Shown: positions 45,075 through 54,256 of the stretch, one piece after another
How the letters are laid out: each line of letters begins with the position of its first letter
How positions within the stretch are numbered: position 1 is the stretch's first letter
Source of the DNA: SLRI01 sp964402505
Lineage (GTDB): Bacteria > Pseudomonadota > Alphaproteobacteria > Geminicoccales > Geminicoccaceae
DNA length: 64,000 nucleotides
Direction: 5' to 3'
Assembly: GCA_964402505.1 (NCBI GenBank)
Contig: CAYOCP010000023.1
Coordinates: 11,693 to 75,692, forward strand
The notes under the pieces: generated by a model
What the model was told of the DNA's origin: nothing
Seen by the model: only the letters and a program-made list of their open reading frames with translations
Database searches by the model: none
Position numbers and translations under genes: made by a program

Positions 45075-45634
45075 GCGGCACCATCCTGGAAGTGCAGCGT
45101 CAAAAGGGTGCGAATGCCGCGGCTGAGCTCGGTCGCCGCCCGCCGTTCGGCATCCTGCTCCGCCATCAGCGTCGCGAAGGGATCGCTCACCACATTATAG
45201 CTGGCGACCCGGCGAAGCGCCGAACGGTACGCCGGCTCGCCCTCCGCCTCGACACCGGCCGGCGCCGGGCCGCCCGCCTCGAGGCTGGTCAGCGCGAAGA
45301 ACGCGGCGAGGGTCAGATCGAAGCGCGTGATGGTCTCGTCGAGCTGGATCGCCAAGGCCGTCTCGGTGCGGCGCAGCTCGAGGGTGAGCCGGTAGCGGCT
45401 CTGGACGGTCATGCCCGACGGATTGAGGTCGTCGAGCAGCCGGTTCTTGAGAAGCTGGCCGACCCGCGTGTCCGGCGTGACGACCTCGATCGAGGCGAGC
45501 TCGGCCGCCACCTCGCCGCCCGGCGCCCCGCCATAGAGCGGGCGAAAGCCGCAAGCCCCGGCCGCGACCGGCAGAAGCGCGGCGAGCCCGAGGCCGAAGC
45601 AGCGTCGGCGGGAAAAAGGCTCAGACCACGACAT
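45071..45634 (-). CDS. lptE: LPS assembly lipoprotein LptE
   Basis: 187 residues with a signal peptide that has a twin-arginine-looking but probably Sec-type start (SRRRCFGLGLAALLPVAAGAC) and a lipobox cysteine near residue 28. GFRPLYGG follows directly, the hallmark of LptE. The remainder is an alpha/beta fold with LLKNRLLDDLN and SYNVVSDPFATLMAEQDAERRAATELS, matching alphaproteobacterial LptE. It plugs the LptD barrel in the outer membrane during lipopolysaccharide export. ATG 45634 overlaps the leuS 3' end by 14 nt. Confidence 0.88.
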   Translation of the reverse strand: MSWSEPFSRRRCFGLGLAALLPVAAGACGFRPLYGGAPGGEVAAELASIEVVTPDTRVGQLLKNRLLDDLNPSGMTVQSRYRLTLELRRTETALAIQLDETITRFDLTLAAFFALTSLEAGGPAPAGVEAEGEPAYRSALRRVASYNVVSDPFATLMAEQDAERRAATELSRGIRTLLTLHFQDGAA

Positions 45635-48185
45635 TCACGATCCGGTCGGGGACGACGACGACCCGGCGCACCGGCTGGCCGTCGATCGCCCGCTTGACCG
45701 CCTCGTCGGCGAGAGCCGCCGCTTCCACCGTGGTCTTGTCGCTGCCGGCCGGAATGGCGATCGCCGCCCGCTTCTTGCCGTTGACCTGGACCGCGATGGT
45801 CACGCTCGCCGCGGCGAGCCAGGCCGGATCCGCCACGGGCCAGGGCGTGTCGGCGAGGATGACCTTCTTGCCGAGACGCTGCCAGAGCTCCTCGGCGAGG
45901 TGTGGCAGCATCGGGCCGATCAGCAGGACCAGGACCTCCAGGGCCTCGCGCAGCACATGCCGGTCGTCCTCGCCCGCGACCTCGAACACCTCGATCGCGT
46001 TGGAGAGCTCGCGCACCAGGGCAACCGCCTTGTTGAAATGGAGGCGGTCGATCTCGGTCGTGACGTTCGCGATGCTGCGATGGGTGAGCCGCTTCAGCTC
46101 GCGCCCCGCCTCGTTCTCGGGATCGCCCGCGGCACCGCCCGCCGCCGGCAGCTCCAGGCGACGCTCGTCGACCAGCCGCCAGAGACGGTTGATGTAGCGC
46201 CAGGCACCGTCGATGCCCTGGTCGGTCCATTCGAGATCGCGTTCGGGGGGGCTGTCGGAGAGCATGAAGAGGCGCGCGGTGTCGGCGCCATAGGCCTCGA
46301 TGATGATTGTGGGATCGACGGTGTTGCGCTTGGACTTGCTCATCTTCTCGACCCGGCCGACGCTGACCGGACGCCCGCCCTCGGCCGTGACGAGCGCGCC
46401 CGAGGCATCCTTCGTCACCTCGTCGGGCTGGAGCCACCGGCCGTCCGGGCCGCGATAGGTCTGGTGAGTGACCATGCCTTGCGTGAAGAGGCCGGCGAAC
46501 GGCTCGTCGAGGTCGAGATGGCCGCAGGCCGACATGGCGCGGGTGAAGAAGCGGGAATAGAGCAGATGCAGCACCGCATGCTCGACGCCCCCGATATACT
46601 GGTCGACCGGCAGCCAGTAATCGACCGCCGCGCGATCGAACGGACCGTCCTCCTTCCGCGGCGAGCAGAACCGGGCGAAATACCAGGAGCTCTCGACGAA
46701 GGTGTCGAAGGTGTCGGTCTCGCGCACCGCCCGCCGACCGTCCGGCAAGGTGACGTGCTTCCAGGTCGGGTGCCGGTCGAGCGGGTTGCCGGGAGCCGAG
46801 AAATCGACGTCCTCCGGCAGCCGCACCGGCAGCTCCTCGCGCGGCACCGGCACCATCTCGCCGTCCTCGGTGTAGAGCACGGGGATCGGGCAGCCCCAGT
46901 AGCGCTGGCGCGACACGCCCCAGTCGCGCAGCCGCCACGTCACCTGCCGCTCGCCCGTCCCCTTCGCCTCGAGATGCTCGATGATGCGTCGCTTGGCATC
47001 GGCCACGGCGAGCCCGTCGAGGAGGCCGGAGTTGAAGATCGTGCCGTCGCCGGTATAGGCCTCGTCGCCAATCGCGAAGGTCGCCGCGTCGGCGCCCTCC
47101 GGCAGCACCACCGGGGTCACGGGCCGGCCGTGCTTGCGCGCGAACTCGAGATCGCGCTGATCGTGCGCGGGACAACCGAAGACGGCGCCGGTGCCGTAGC
47201 CCATCAGCACGAAATTGGCGACATAGACGGGAAGATCCGGCGTGGCGCCCAGGGGATGGCGGCAGCGAAGGCCCGTGTCGAAGCCCTTCTTCTCCGCCCG
47301 CTCCATCGCCTCCTCCGAGGTGCCGAGCTTCAGGCATTCGTCGATGAAGGCCCGGAGCGCCGGGTCGGTCGAGGCCTGCTCCTGGGCGAGCGGATGATCC
47401 GGGGCGATCGCCATGAAGGAGGCCCCCCAGAGCGTGTCCGGGCGGGTGGTGAAGACGGTGAGCGCGTCGTCCCGGCCCTGGATCGGGAAGTGCACCAGCG
47501 CCCCTTCCGAGCGGCCGAGCCAATTGGTCTGCATCAGCCGGACCTTCTCCGGCCAGCGCTCGAGGCCGTCCAGGGCGGCGAGCAGCTCGTCGGCGAAGGC
47601 GGTGATGCGGAAGACCCACTGGTCGAGCTTGCGACGCTCGATCTCCGCGCCGGAACGCCAGCCGCGGCCGTCGATCACCTGCTCGTTGGCGAGGACCGTG
47701 CGATCGACCGGATCCCAGTTGACCCAGCTCTCCTTGCGGTAGACGAGCCCGCGCTCGAGCATGTCGAGGAACATCGATTGCTCGTGCCGGTAGTAATCGA
47801 CATCGCAGGTCGCGAGCTCGCGCGACCAGTCGAGCGCCAGCCCCATCTGCTTGAACTGGCTGCGCATCTCGGCGATGTTCGCGTAGGTCCACACACCGGG
47901 GTGAACACCCTTCTGCATGGCCGCGTTCTCGGCCGGCAGGCCGAAGGCGTCCCAGCCCATCGGGTGCAGGACGTTGTAGCCCTGAGCCCGGCGGGCGCGC
48001 GCCACCACGTCGCCCATGGTGTAGTTGCGCACATGCCCCATGTGGATGCGGCCCGAGGGGTAGGGGAACATCTCGAGCACGTAATATTTCGGCTTCGTCG
48101 GGTCGACCACGACCTCGAACGACCGCCGCTCGTCCCAGACCTGCTGCCACTTGCGTTCGGTGGCACGAAACGGGTAGCGCGACAT
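45621..48185 (-). CDS. leuS: Leucyl-tRNA synthetase
   Basis: 854 residues, the normal length for bacterial LeuRS. The class I HIGH motif is PYPSGRIHMGHVRNY near 42-56, an editing domain spans about 225-420, and KMSKSKRNTVDP lies near 615. The anticodon-binding and C-terminal domains end with VVVVPDRIVNVVV. It charges tRNA-Leu in the cytoplasm. ATG 48185 opens directly on the conserved YPFRATERKWQQVW. It precedes lptE and holA in one minus-strand operon and follows the DUF3576 gene after 68 nt. Confidence 0.96.
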   Translation of the reverse strand: MSRYPFRATERKWQQVWDERRSFEVVVDPTKPKYYVLEMFPYPSGRIHMGHVRNYTMGDVVARARRAQGYNVLHPMGWDAFGLPAENAAMQKGVHPGVWTYANIAEMRSQFKQMGLALDWSRELATCDVDYYRHEQSMFLDMLERGLVYRKESWVNWDPVDRTVLANEQVIDGRGWRSGAEIERRKLDQWVFRITAFADELLAALDGLERWPEKVRLMQTNWLGRSEGALVHFPIQGRDDALTVFTTRPDTLWGASFMAIAPDHPLAQEQASTDPALRAFIDECLKLGTSEEAMERAEKKGFDTGLRCRHPLGATPDLPVYVANFVLMGYGTGAVFGCPAHDQRDLEFARKHGRPVTPVVLPEGADAATFAIGDEAYTGDGTIFNSGLLDGLAVADAKRRIIEHLEAKGTGERQVTWRLRDWGVSRQRYWGCPIPVLYTEDGEMVPVPREELPVRLPEDVDFSAPGNPLDRHPTWKHVTLPDGRRAVRETDTFDTFVESSWYFARFCSPRKEDGPFDRAAVDYWLPVDQYIGGVEHAVLHLLYSRFFTRAMSACGHLDLDEPFAGLFTQGMVTHQTYRGPDGRWLQPDEVTKDASGALVTAEGGRPVSVGRVEKMSKSKRNTVDPTIIIEAYGADTARLFMLSDSPPERDLEWTDQGIDGAWRYINRLWRLVDERRLELPAAGGAAGDPENEAGRELKRLTHRSIANVTTEIDRLHFNKAVALVRELSNAIEVFEVAGEDDRHVLREALEVLVLLIGPMLPHLAEELWQRLGKKVILADTPWPVADPAWLAAASVTIAVQVNGKKRAAIAIPAGSDKTTVEAAALADEAVKRAIDGQPVRRVVVVPDRIVNVVV

Positions 48186-48253
48186 CGATGGCCTCGTGAT
48201 CGAGAAGGGGACGACGCCCGATCGGGCGCTGGAGAAAAGCCCGGGCAGCCGGC

Positions 48254-48808
48254 TCAGCCGGCCGCCGCCGAGGCGATGCGGAGCTCGCGCGCGCGGGTGA
48301 GGATGTGGTCCTCGATCTCGCGCGCCGTCGCCGGGTCGGCCGGAGCGTCGAGCCAGTCGCCAGCGGCGTCACGCTGCTGGCGGAACACCGACACCGAGAC
48401 CGAATCGGCGCGCAGCGCCGCGTCGCGTATCTGCACGTGCAGCTTGACCCGCTCGCCGGGTGTGGAGGCCGGCTGGAACCAGTCGGTGATGATGAGCCCG
48501 CCGAACGGGTCGGCCGAAGCCAGCGGCATGAAATTGATGGTGTCCAGCGTCGCCTCCCAGAGGAATGCGTTGACCCCGATCCCGCCGCCGACGCCCTCGC
48601 CGGGTGCGCGGCTGCGGCCGGTGCCGAAGGAGAGCAGCGGGCCCTCGCCCAGGATCGTGCCGAACCGCTCCCGGTCACGCTGATCGCGGGCCGTGCCGGG
48701 CTGGGATGGGGGTGGCGGCGTCGTCTCGACCCCCTCGCAGGCGGTGAACGCGAGCAGCGAAAGGAGAATCAGCCAACGGCCTCGCCGGACCACGGAATGC
48801 TGGGTCAT
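48254..48808 (-). CDS. DUF3576 lipoprotein
   Basis: 184 residues. The lipoprotein signal peptide (about 5-23, ILLSLLAFTACEG) has its lipobox cysteine near residue 22. The DUF3576 core follows: GVNAFLWEATLDTINFMPLASADPFGGLIITDWFQP, and VSVFRQQRDAAGDWLDA. DUF3576 genes commonly stand just upstream of leuS in alphaproteobacteria, as here, but the function is unknown. Its lipid anchor and location near lptE suggest an outer-membrane role. ATG 48808 is chosen; ATG 48826 in the same frame would add six residues. Confidence 0.87.
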   Translation of the reverse strand: MTQHSVVRRGRWLILLSLLAFTACEGVETTPPPPSQPGTARDQRDRERFGTILGEGPLLSFGTGRSRAPGEGVGGGIGVNAFLWEATLDTINFMPLASADPFGGLIITDWFQPASTPGERVKLHVQIRDAALRADSVSVSVFRQQRDAAGDWLDAPADPATAREIEDHILTRARELRIASAAAG

Positions 48809-48946
48809 GGATTTGCGGGTTTCCATCGTCTCAGGGGGCATCGATGCCGCGCCGGCATCTCTTACCACGCCCGCACGACAAGACCAGACCTCTTGGATCT
48901 GACCCCCGCGCAGCCAGGAGCCTCGCGGCATCTCCGGCCGCTTCGC

Positions 48947-49624
48947 TCAGAAGTTCAGGCGGAGTCCCACCCGACCGACGGTCATGGGCTCGCTCGCGAG
49001 GCTGTCGCTGACGGCCACATCGCCCTCGAGCGTCAGCCACGACCAGGCCGCGACATCGGTGCTGAACATCAGCACATCGCCCGATGGGCCGGTCGCGCGC
49101 GGAACGTGGCCGTACACCAGGCGCGCGCTCATCGGCCCGTAGCCCACCCCGGCGGCGAAAACATCCGCCGACTCGCCCATGAGATTGGCGCGGCCGAAGC
49201 TGCCGCTGAGCTGCCAGTCGCTGATGTCGAAGGCCCCACCCAGCGCCAGCCCGTGGCTGGCGTCGGTCGAGGGCTCGACCAGACCCATGGCATCGAGCCG
49301 CAACTGGTCCGTGTAGCCGTCGCGGACCCCGAGGGTGAGCGACAGGGGCCGGCCCGCGACGTCGTCGTCGGAGGAAGGGGAAGCGGAGGGATTGATGAGC
49401 GAGCCGATCGCCCGCGGCGTGAAGTCGAAGGTCAGCCCGGCGACCGAGGGAGCCGCCCCGGCCCGCGCCTCCGCACCCTGACCGGCCTGCAGCGCATCAG
49501 GCTGCGCCACGCCATAGCCGCCCGCCACCAGCTCCATCGACAGGGCGGGCCCGCCGGACAGGAGTCCGACGAGCGAGCAGACCGCCAGCATCGGCAGGGC
49601 ATCGAAACCAGGATGTCGCATCAT
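48947..49624 (-). CDS. Small predicted outer-membrane beta-barrel protein
   Basis: 225 residues that I cannot place in a named family. A signal peptide (about 1-28, LAVCSLVGLLSGGPALS) is followed by a low-complexity segment and then alternating strands (LSLTLGVRDGYTDQLRLDAMGLV, ALGGAFDISDWQLSGSFGRANL). The protein ends in RVGLRLNF, with the C-terminal phenylalanine recognised by the BAM complex. The next gene upstream encodes a porin ending RVRVAF, so the two may be related. ATG 49624 is preceded by GGAG four bases upstream; the adjacent ATG 49621 is equally possible. It is separated from the porin gene by a terminator. Confidence 0.65.
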   Translation of the reverse strand: MMRHPGFDALPMLAVCSLVGLLSGGPALSMELVAGGYGVAQPDALQAGQGAEARAGAAPSVAGLTFDFTPRAIGSLINPSASPSSDDDVAGRPLSLTLGVRDGYTDQLRLDAMGLVEPSTDASHGLALGGAFDISDWQLSGSFGRANLMGESADVFAAGVGYGPMSARLVYGHVPRATGPSGDVLMFSTDVAAWSWLTLEGDVAVSDSLASEPMTVGRVGLRLNF

Positions 49625-49794
49625 CAACTCCGGTCGCGCAGCAACCGCCATCATATAAGTCGCGGCGGGCTCACGCCGCAATAGAAACACGAGCCGCGGC
49701 ATCCGATTGGATGCGTTTGTTGCAGGCGCGCCCGATTGCCCTCGACGCTTCCGTAACACCGGGACGATGACCGCGCAACACCGGCCTCGGCGGC

Positions 49795-49830
49795 CGAAAA
49801 AGAGAAACGGCGGGCCGGAAGCCCGCCGTT
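49795..49830 (-). terminator. Rho-independent terminator of the porin gene
   Basis: A perfect 10-bp stem (49806-49815 paired with 49821-49830) has a 5-nt loop. Reading on the minus strand it is followed by a T-rich tail with five consecutive T (TCTCTTTTTC). It lies 26 nt past the porin stop codon. Confidence 0.85.
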
Positions 49831-49855
49831 CCTCACACCAGATTTACGTGGCCGA

Positions 49856-50884
49856 TCAGAAAGCCACCCGGACGCGGGCGACACCGGTCACACCGTCGTC
49901 GTCGCCGCCCTCGTCACGATCGAACCACGACACGTCGCCCTGCAGCGCCATGCCGGGCAGCAGGCCCATGCTGGCGCTGAGCACGAGGTTGTCGCCTTCG
50001 CCCTGGCCGGGACCGCCATTCACCACCTTGGCGTAGTTGATGGAGACATCGGCCGGCCCGAATCCCGCAGCCGCGCCGGCGGTGAAGCCGTTGACGTTGC
50101 CATTGGGACCGTCGTTCTCACCCCAGTAGCTGCCGGCAACCTCGAAGCCGGCGAAGCCGACCGTCGCACCGAGGTTGTAGCTCTTGTAGTCGTCGTTGCC
50201 GTTGTTGCCGTTAGCAGTGCTGCCGACGGCGGAGGCGAGCAGATCGAGGCCGCCGAAGGCGCCCGAGTAGATCAGGCCGCCCTCGAACCAGTTGTCGTAA
50301 TCGCTCTGGGCGTTGTCGGTCCGGGCGACGTTGTTGCCCTCGTCGTTGAAGTTCGGCGTGTAGCTGACGCCTACCGAGAAGCCGGCGATGGTCGGCGAGT
50401 AGTAGCGGGCCTTGGTGCTGTCGCCGGAGTTGAAGGGAGCGAACGGCACCGAGGCGACGACGCCCTGGCCGTCGACACCGCCCGTGCCGGCCGCGATCGT
50501 CTGGGCACCGAGCTTCGAGTTGTCGACCACGCCGTCCTCGTTGCCGAGCCGGATGCCGCCGAAGCTGCCGTCGATGAAAATCCAGTTCTCGTCGATGTAG
50601 TTGCCGCCGCTGCCGCCCGGATCGGTCTCGAACTCGACGGTGAAGCCGTAGCGGATGCCGGTCTCGTCGTCGGTCTGCACGCCCTGAACGTGGATTTCCG
50701 TATCGGTGACGAAGTCGAAGCTGGAGGCGCTCCGGCCGAGGGACTCCTTGTTGTCGCCCATGACGGCATTGAAGTTCATGAAGCCGTTGATGTTGACGTC
50801 GAACGCGGAGGCGGTCGACGGGACGGCGAGAGCAGCCGCACCCATGATGGCGGTCGTGCCCAGCAAAGCAGTACGCAAGTTCAT
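49856..50884 (-). CDS. Outer-membrane porin (alphaproteobacterial type)
   Basis: 342 residues. A signal peptide (about 1-27, LLGTTAIMGAAALAVPSTASA) leads to a mature start FDVNINGFMNFNAVMGDN, typical of alphaproteobacterial general porins. The barrel is acidic and rich in Asn/Gly/Asp. The constriction-loop-like segment is RLGNEDGVVDNSKLGAQTIAAG near 120-141, and the protein ends with VARVRVAF, whose terminal Phe directs barrel assembly. It lets small hydrophilic solutes cross the outer membrane. ATG 50884 has the strong site AGGAGA. The composition is less GC-biased than neighbours, usual for a highly expressed surface protein. Confidence 0.88.
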   Translation of the reverse strand: MNLRTALLGTTAIMGAAALAVPSTASAFDVNINGFMNFNAVMGDNKESLGRSASSFDFVTDTEIHVQGVQTDDETGIRYGFTVEFETDPGGSGGNYIDENWIFIDGSFGGIRLGNEDGVVDNSKLGAQTIAAGTGGVDGQGVVASVPFAPFNSGDSTKARYYSPTIAGFSVGVSYTPNFNDEGNNVARTDNAQSDYDNWFEGGLIYSGAFGGLDLLASAVGSTANGNNGNDDYKSYNLGATVGFAGFEVAGSYWGENDGPNGNVNGFTAGAAAGFGPADVSINYAKVVNGGPGQGEGDNLVLSASMGLLPGMALQGDVSWFDRDEGGDDDGVTGVARVRVAF

Positions 50885-50997
50885 CTTTTTTGTCTCCTCG
50901 TCATCCCAAAGTGGGATCGCCTTCGGGTTCATCTGGCGGCGCCGCCGATCGGCACCGCGGATGGGACGCTGAAGGCGCCCCGACATCCGGAGCCTGT

Positions 50998-51025
50998 GTT
51001 ATTCATTGCGCCGAACACGAAGCAA
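50998..51025 (-). promoter_or_regulatory. Candidate sigma-70 promoter of the porin gene
   Basis: On the minus strand TTGCTT (51025-51020) and AATAAC (51003-50998) are 16 nt apart. That places transcription about 105 nt before the porin ATG and leaves a long leader. It is only a moderate match. Confidence 0.3.
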
Positions 51026-51070
51026 GCCGAAGGCATGGTGACATCAGCCATTGGGGTTTCACTGTGTCGG

Positions 51071-51096
51071 GCCTGCAACAAGCCTTTATTGCAGGC
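51071..51096. repeat. Inverted repeat just after the glycosyltransferase stop
   Basis: GCCTGCAA at 51071-51078 and TTGCAGGC at 51089-51096 form an 8-bp perfect stem with a 10-nt loop, beginning three bases past the stop on the minus strand. No T-run follows, so it is either a weak terminator, an mRNA-end stabiliser or a protein site. Confidence 0.5.
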
Positions 51097-51098
51097 GT

Positions 51099-52268
51099 TT
51101 AGGGGCATCTCACGCGTTCGTTCGTCGGGCGGGCCAGCCGCCCGAGCAGCCGGGCGGTGACATCGGCCCCGTTCATGCACGGCGGCGGTGCGGTGCCGGC
51201 CGGGCGGGCCAGCGCGGCACCAATCGCCCGGGCGAGGCCGGCCGCGTCGAGTCCGTCCGCCTCCAGGATCTGCAGGAGCCCGCGCTCGGCGAGCAGACGG
51301 GCGCGCAGGGCCTGCTCCGTCTCGCCCCCTTCCGCGTAGGGGACGACGATGGCCTGGCAGCCCGCCTCCAGCACCTCGGCCACCGTGTTGTAGCCGCCCT
51401 GACTGACCGAGAGGGCGGCGCGGCCGAGCAGCGACCTGAAATCGGCGCGCGCCCGCTCGACGACGAGCCCCGGGCGGGCATGCCGGGCCAACGCTTCGAA
51501 ATCCGCCGCCGACACATGCCAGCCGACTAGAAGGCGCCACGCCGGCCCGTCCGGAACGAGTGCTTGCGCCCTGATCGCGGTCGCGAGCAGGCGCTCGCCG
51601 ACGCGACCGCCACCGGCCGAGACAATGATCTCTCCCTCGCCGTCGGCGCCGTCCCCGGCGCCCTCGTCACAGGGCCGCGGCTCCACCACGTAGCCGGTGT
51701 GGATCAGCCTGCGGCCGAGCCGGGCACTCAGCGGAAAGGTGGCCCCGAAAGGCACGAGCGCCGGATCGCCGTGCACAAGAACGGCATCGAAGCCAAGGGC
51801 CCGCTCCAGCATCTCCGCCTCCCGCCCGGGCTTCCTGCCCTGCACCAGGATGTCGCGCACCGAGGCGACGATCGGCGGCCGCGGCACCCGCGCCCGGGCG
51901 GCCTCGAGCAGCGGGTCCAGCTCGAAGCGCATCTGCCGCCGGCCGAAAGGGAACATCTCGAGGAGCAGGAGCCGCGGCCGTCTCGCCGCGAACGCCTCGG
52001 CCAGCATCCGCGTCCGGCGCCCACGAAACGCCGCGTCGACGGGCGCACCCCGCTCGTCCAGGAGCCGCGAGAAGTCGCCTGCCGGGCATTGCACCGGCGC
52101 AAGCTGAAGAAGCTCGCCGCCAGCGAGATCGAGGCCCGAAACCGGCAGGCCACCGCTCGCCAGCGTGACCTCCAGTCCATGGCGGCGCATCGCCCGAACC
52201 AGCGTCGCGGCCCGCGTCAGGTGGCCGACGCCCAAAAGATGCTGAACCCAGAAGAAGACGTCGATCAA
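51099..52268 (-). CDS. Predicted MurG-like (GT-B) glycosyltransferase
   Basis: 389 residues. The N-terminal GT-B domain opens with VFFWVQHLLGVGHLTRAATLV, where GVGHLTR is the nucleotide-sugar/acceptor loop comparable to MurG's glycine-rich start. The C-terminal domain shows IIVSAGGGRVGERLL near 215 and SVSQGGYNTVAEVLEAGCQAIVVPYAEGGETEQALRA near 290-326, the UDP-sugar site of this family. The acceptor is unknown; it is not MurG itself because the length and motifs differ and no mur genes are near. Its ATG overlaps the stop of the JmjC-like gene as ATGA, so the two are coupled. Confidence 0.82.
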   Translation of the reverse strand: MIDVFFWVQHLLGVGHLTRAATLVRAMRRHGLEVTLASGGLPVSGLDLAGGELLQLAPVQCPAGDFSRLLDERGAPVDAAFRGRRTRMLAEAFAARRPRLLLLEMFPFGRRQMRFELDPLLEAARARVPRPPIVASVRDILVQGRKPGREAEMLERALGFDAVLVHGDPALVPFGATFPLSARLGRRLIHTGYVVEPRPCDEGAGDGADGEGEIIVSAGGGRVGERLLATAIRAQALVPDGPAWRLLVGWHVSAADFEALARHARPGLVVERARADFRSLLGRAALSVSQGGYNTVAEVLEAGCQAIVVPYAEGGETEQALRARLLAERGLLQILEADGLDAAGLARAIGAALARPAGTAPPPCMNGADVTARLLGRLARPTNERVRCP

Positions 52269-53452
52269 GCGGCTCGGGCGTCCACGGCGATCAACAGCAT
52301 GCGCTCCATGTCGGCGACGAACTTGTCGAGCGCCGCCGTCCCGGCCGCCGGAAAGGCCGCGTTCAGCTCGCCGCGACTGAACCCCGGCCGCTTGAGCACC
52401 CAGTCCACCATACCGCTGACCTCGCCCGGCACCGCCACGGCCTGCCGGCTGCCCTCCTTGACCAGCCCGAAGCGGCCCTGCTGCTGGATCAGCCGGACGC
52501 CCTTGCCGTTGACCACGTAATGCAGGGCGGCCGAATCGAGGATCTCCGGAAAATCGAAGGTCTCGCGCTGGTAGCGATAGCCTTCCTGGAACGCGCGAAG
52601 ATCGGCGAGCGTTCGCGGCTCGGCCAAAACCTCACTCAGCCGCTTGGCGAGCTCGTCCAGATGCGTTGCCAGGGCCGGCCCCTCATGGGGCAGGTTGCGG
52701 CGGCAGAGCGGGTCAGTGATCATACGCTCGAAGAGATAGCTCACGACGTCGATGCCGATCGGATAGGTCACGCCGAAGGCGATGTGGATGCAGCCGCCGT
52801 CATCGGCCAGCGCGTAGTGGTACTGACCGCGCGGCAAATAGAGGAGATCGCCGGGCTTCATCCTGACCTCCTTCCAGAGCTGTCCCTTCGCCTTCTCGTG
52901 CTGCTCCTGCGGCACCGTCTTGAAGATGGGATGGGCGATCGGATCGGGAGCCCGCCCCTCGAACACCGACCAGACCTTCTCGCCCTCGCAGTGGACGGCG
53001 AAGACGTCGTGGGTGTCGTAGTGAACCTTGAAGCCTTGGCGACGCCTGGAGGACTGATAGAGATTGCCCTGAACCTTGCCGCCGAGCGCCTCCTCCATGG
53101 TGCGGGCGAAGGCGCTGAGCTCGGGTGTGAGCCGATCGACATCGTTCAGGACCAGCGTCGCACCCTGCCTGATGTGCTGCTTGACCTTGGCCGGATCGGC
53201 GATCGGCCGGCCGCTCACCGCCTCCTCGCGGCCGACATAGGCAGCGGGCGGCACCGTCTCCCGGTCGAGCACCATCACCAGCCGCTCGGTGTCCCAGATC
53301 GAGTTCATGCCGAGCAGGCGGTTGAGCACGGGCCAGCTCATCACCGAGCGGAACTTCTCCGCCCCGCCCTCGATGTGCACCGGCCGCTTGCCGAGATAAT
53401 CGCGAAGGAAGGTCTCGCCGCCGAGCGGTGCCAGGATTTCGTCGATGCTCAT
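52265..53452 (-). CDS. JmjC/cupin-fold 2-oxoglutarate/Fe(II) oxygenase-like protein
   Basis: 395 residues with a Cupin_4 (ribosomal oxygenase-like) fold. The iron-binding HxD is in FKVHYDTHDVFAVH near 147-160 and the distal histidine in GCIHIAFGV near 225. The surrounding text KPGDLLYLPRGQYHYAL is typical. The N-terminal GETFLRDYLGKRPVHIEG matches the opening of YcfD/NO66-type oxygenases. C-terminal winged-helix-like dimer regions follow. In relatives the enzyme hydroxylates ribosomal proteins; here it is paired with a glycosyltransferase, so another target is possible. ATG 53452 is used; an upstream ATG at 53476 adds eight residues. Confidence 0.83.
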   Translation of the reverse strand: MSIDEILAPLGGETFLRDYLGKRPVHIEGGAEKFRSVMSWPVLNRLLGMNSIWDTERLVMVLDRETVPPAAYVGREEAVSGRPIADPAKVKQHIRQGATLVLNDVDRLTPELSAFARTMEEALGGKVQGNLYQSSRRRQGFKVHYDTHDVFAVHCEGEKVWSVFEGRAPDPIAHPIFKTVPQEQHEKAKGQLWKEVRMKPGDLLYLPRGQYHYALADDGGCIHIAFGVTYPIGIDVVSYLFERMITDPLCRRNLPHEGPALATHLDELAKRLSEVLAEPRTLADLRAFQEGYRYQRETFDFPEILDSAALHYVVNGKGVRLIQQQGRFGLVKEGSRQAVAVPGEVSGMVDWVLKRPGFSRGELNAAFPAAGTAALDKFVADMERMLLIAVDARAA

Positions 53453-53555
53453 GCCAGTGTCTTCGCTTCTTGCCACCCTCTACCCTCTTGAATGCCGGCC
53501 GCCAGCCGGCACGTGTAGCAGCGATACGATGCCTGCACCAAGGGGGTCCGAAGGA

Positions 53556-54254
53556 ATGTCGCAAGCGCCGGAGACGACCGTGGACGTGGCAGCGAACCTG
53601 GCCATGGTGCGCGAGCGGATCGTCGCTGCTGCCACCGAGGCCGGCCGCGATCCCTCGCGGGTCACGCTGATCGCCGTCTCGAAGGCGCAGCCGGTCGAGC
53701 GGATCGAGGCGGCGCTGGCGTCCGGCCAGCGCATCTTCGGAGAGAACTACGTGCAGGAGGCGCAATCGCGCTGGCCGGCGCTCCGTGCCCGCTTCTCGGA
53801 TGTCGAGCTGCACATGATCGGTGCCTTGCAGACCAACAAGGCGAAGGATGCGGTGGCTCTTTTCGACGTCATCCAGACCGTCGATCGGCCCCGCCTCGCA
53901 ACCGCCCTCGCCCGGGAAATGGCGCGGCAGGACAGGACGTTGCGCTGCCTCGTTCAGGTCAACACCGGAAAGGAGCCGCAAAAGGCCGGGATCATGCCCG
54001 AGGCGACCGGCGACTTCGTGCGCCTCTGTCGCGAGACCCATGCTCTGGATGTCCGGGGTCTCATGGCGATCCCGCCCGTGGACGAGGACATTGCTCTCCA
54101 CGCGGCCTTTCTCGTCGAACTCGCGAAGCGGCACGATCTCGAGCAGGTCAGCATCGGCATGAGCGAGGACTATGTCGACGCGATCGCCTTCGGCGCCACC
54201 CACGTCCGGGTCGGCAGCGCCATCTTCGGACCCCGCCCGCCCCGCGCGGGCTGA
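53556..54254 (+). CDS. YggS-family PLP-binding protein
   Basis: 232 residues, the usual YggS/PROSC/PLPBP length, a single alanine-racemase-like TIM barrel. The PLP lysine is in VTLIAVSKAQPVERI near 44. GENYVQEA follows near 65, then LHMIGALQTNKAKDAV near 87, and SIGMSEDYVDAIAFGATHVRVGSAIFG near the C-terminus closes the phosphate site. These proteins have no catalytic activity known but maintain PLP and amino-acid balance. ATG 53556 is chosen; ATG 53529 in frame is weaker. The gene is divergent from the JmjC-like gene and converges with the S4 protein gene (2 nt gap). Confidence 0.92.
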   Translation: MSQAPETTVDVAANLAMVRERIVAAATEAGRDPSRVTLIAVSKAQPVERIEAALASGQRIFGENYVQEAQSRWPALRARFSDVELHMIGALQTNKAKDAVALFDVIQTVDRPRLATALAREMARQDRTLRCLVQVNTGKEPQKAGIMPEATGDFVRLCRETHALDVRGLMAIPPVDEDIALHAAFLVELAKRHDLEQVSIGMSEDYVDAIAFGATHVRVGSAIFGPRPPRAG

Positions 54255-54256
54255 AT

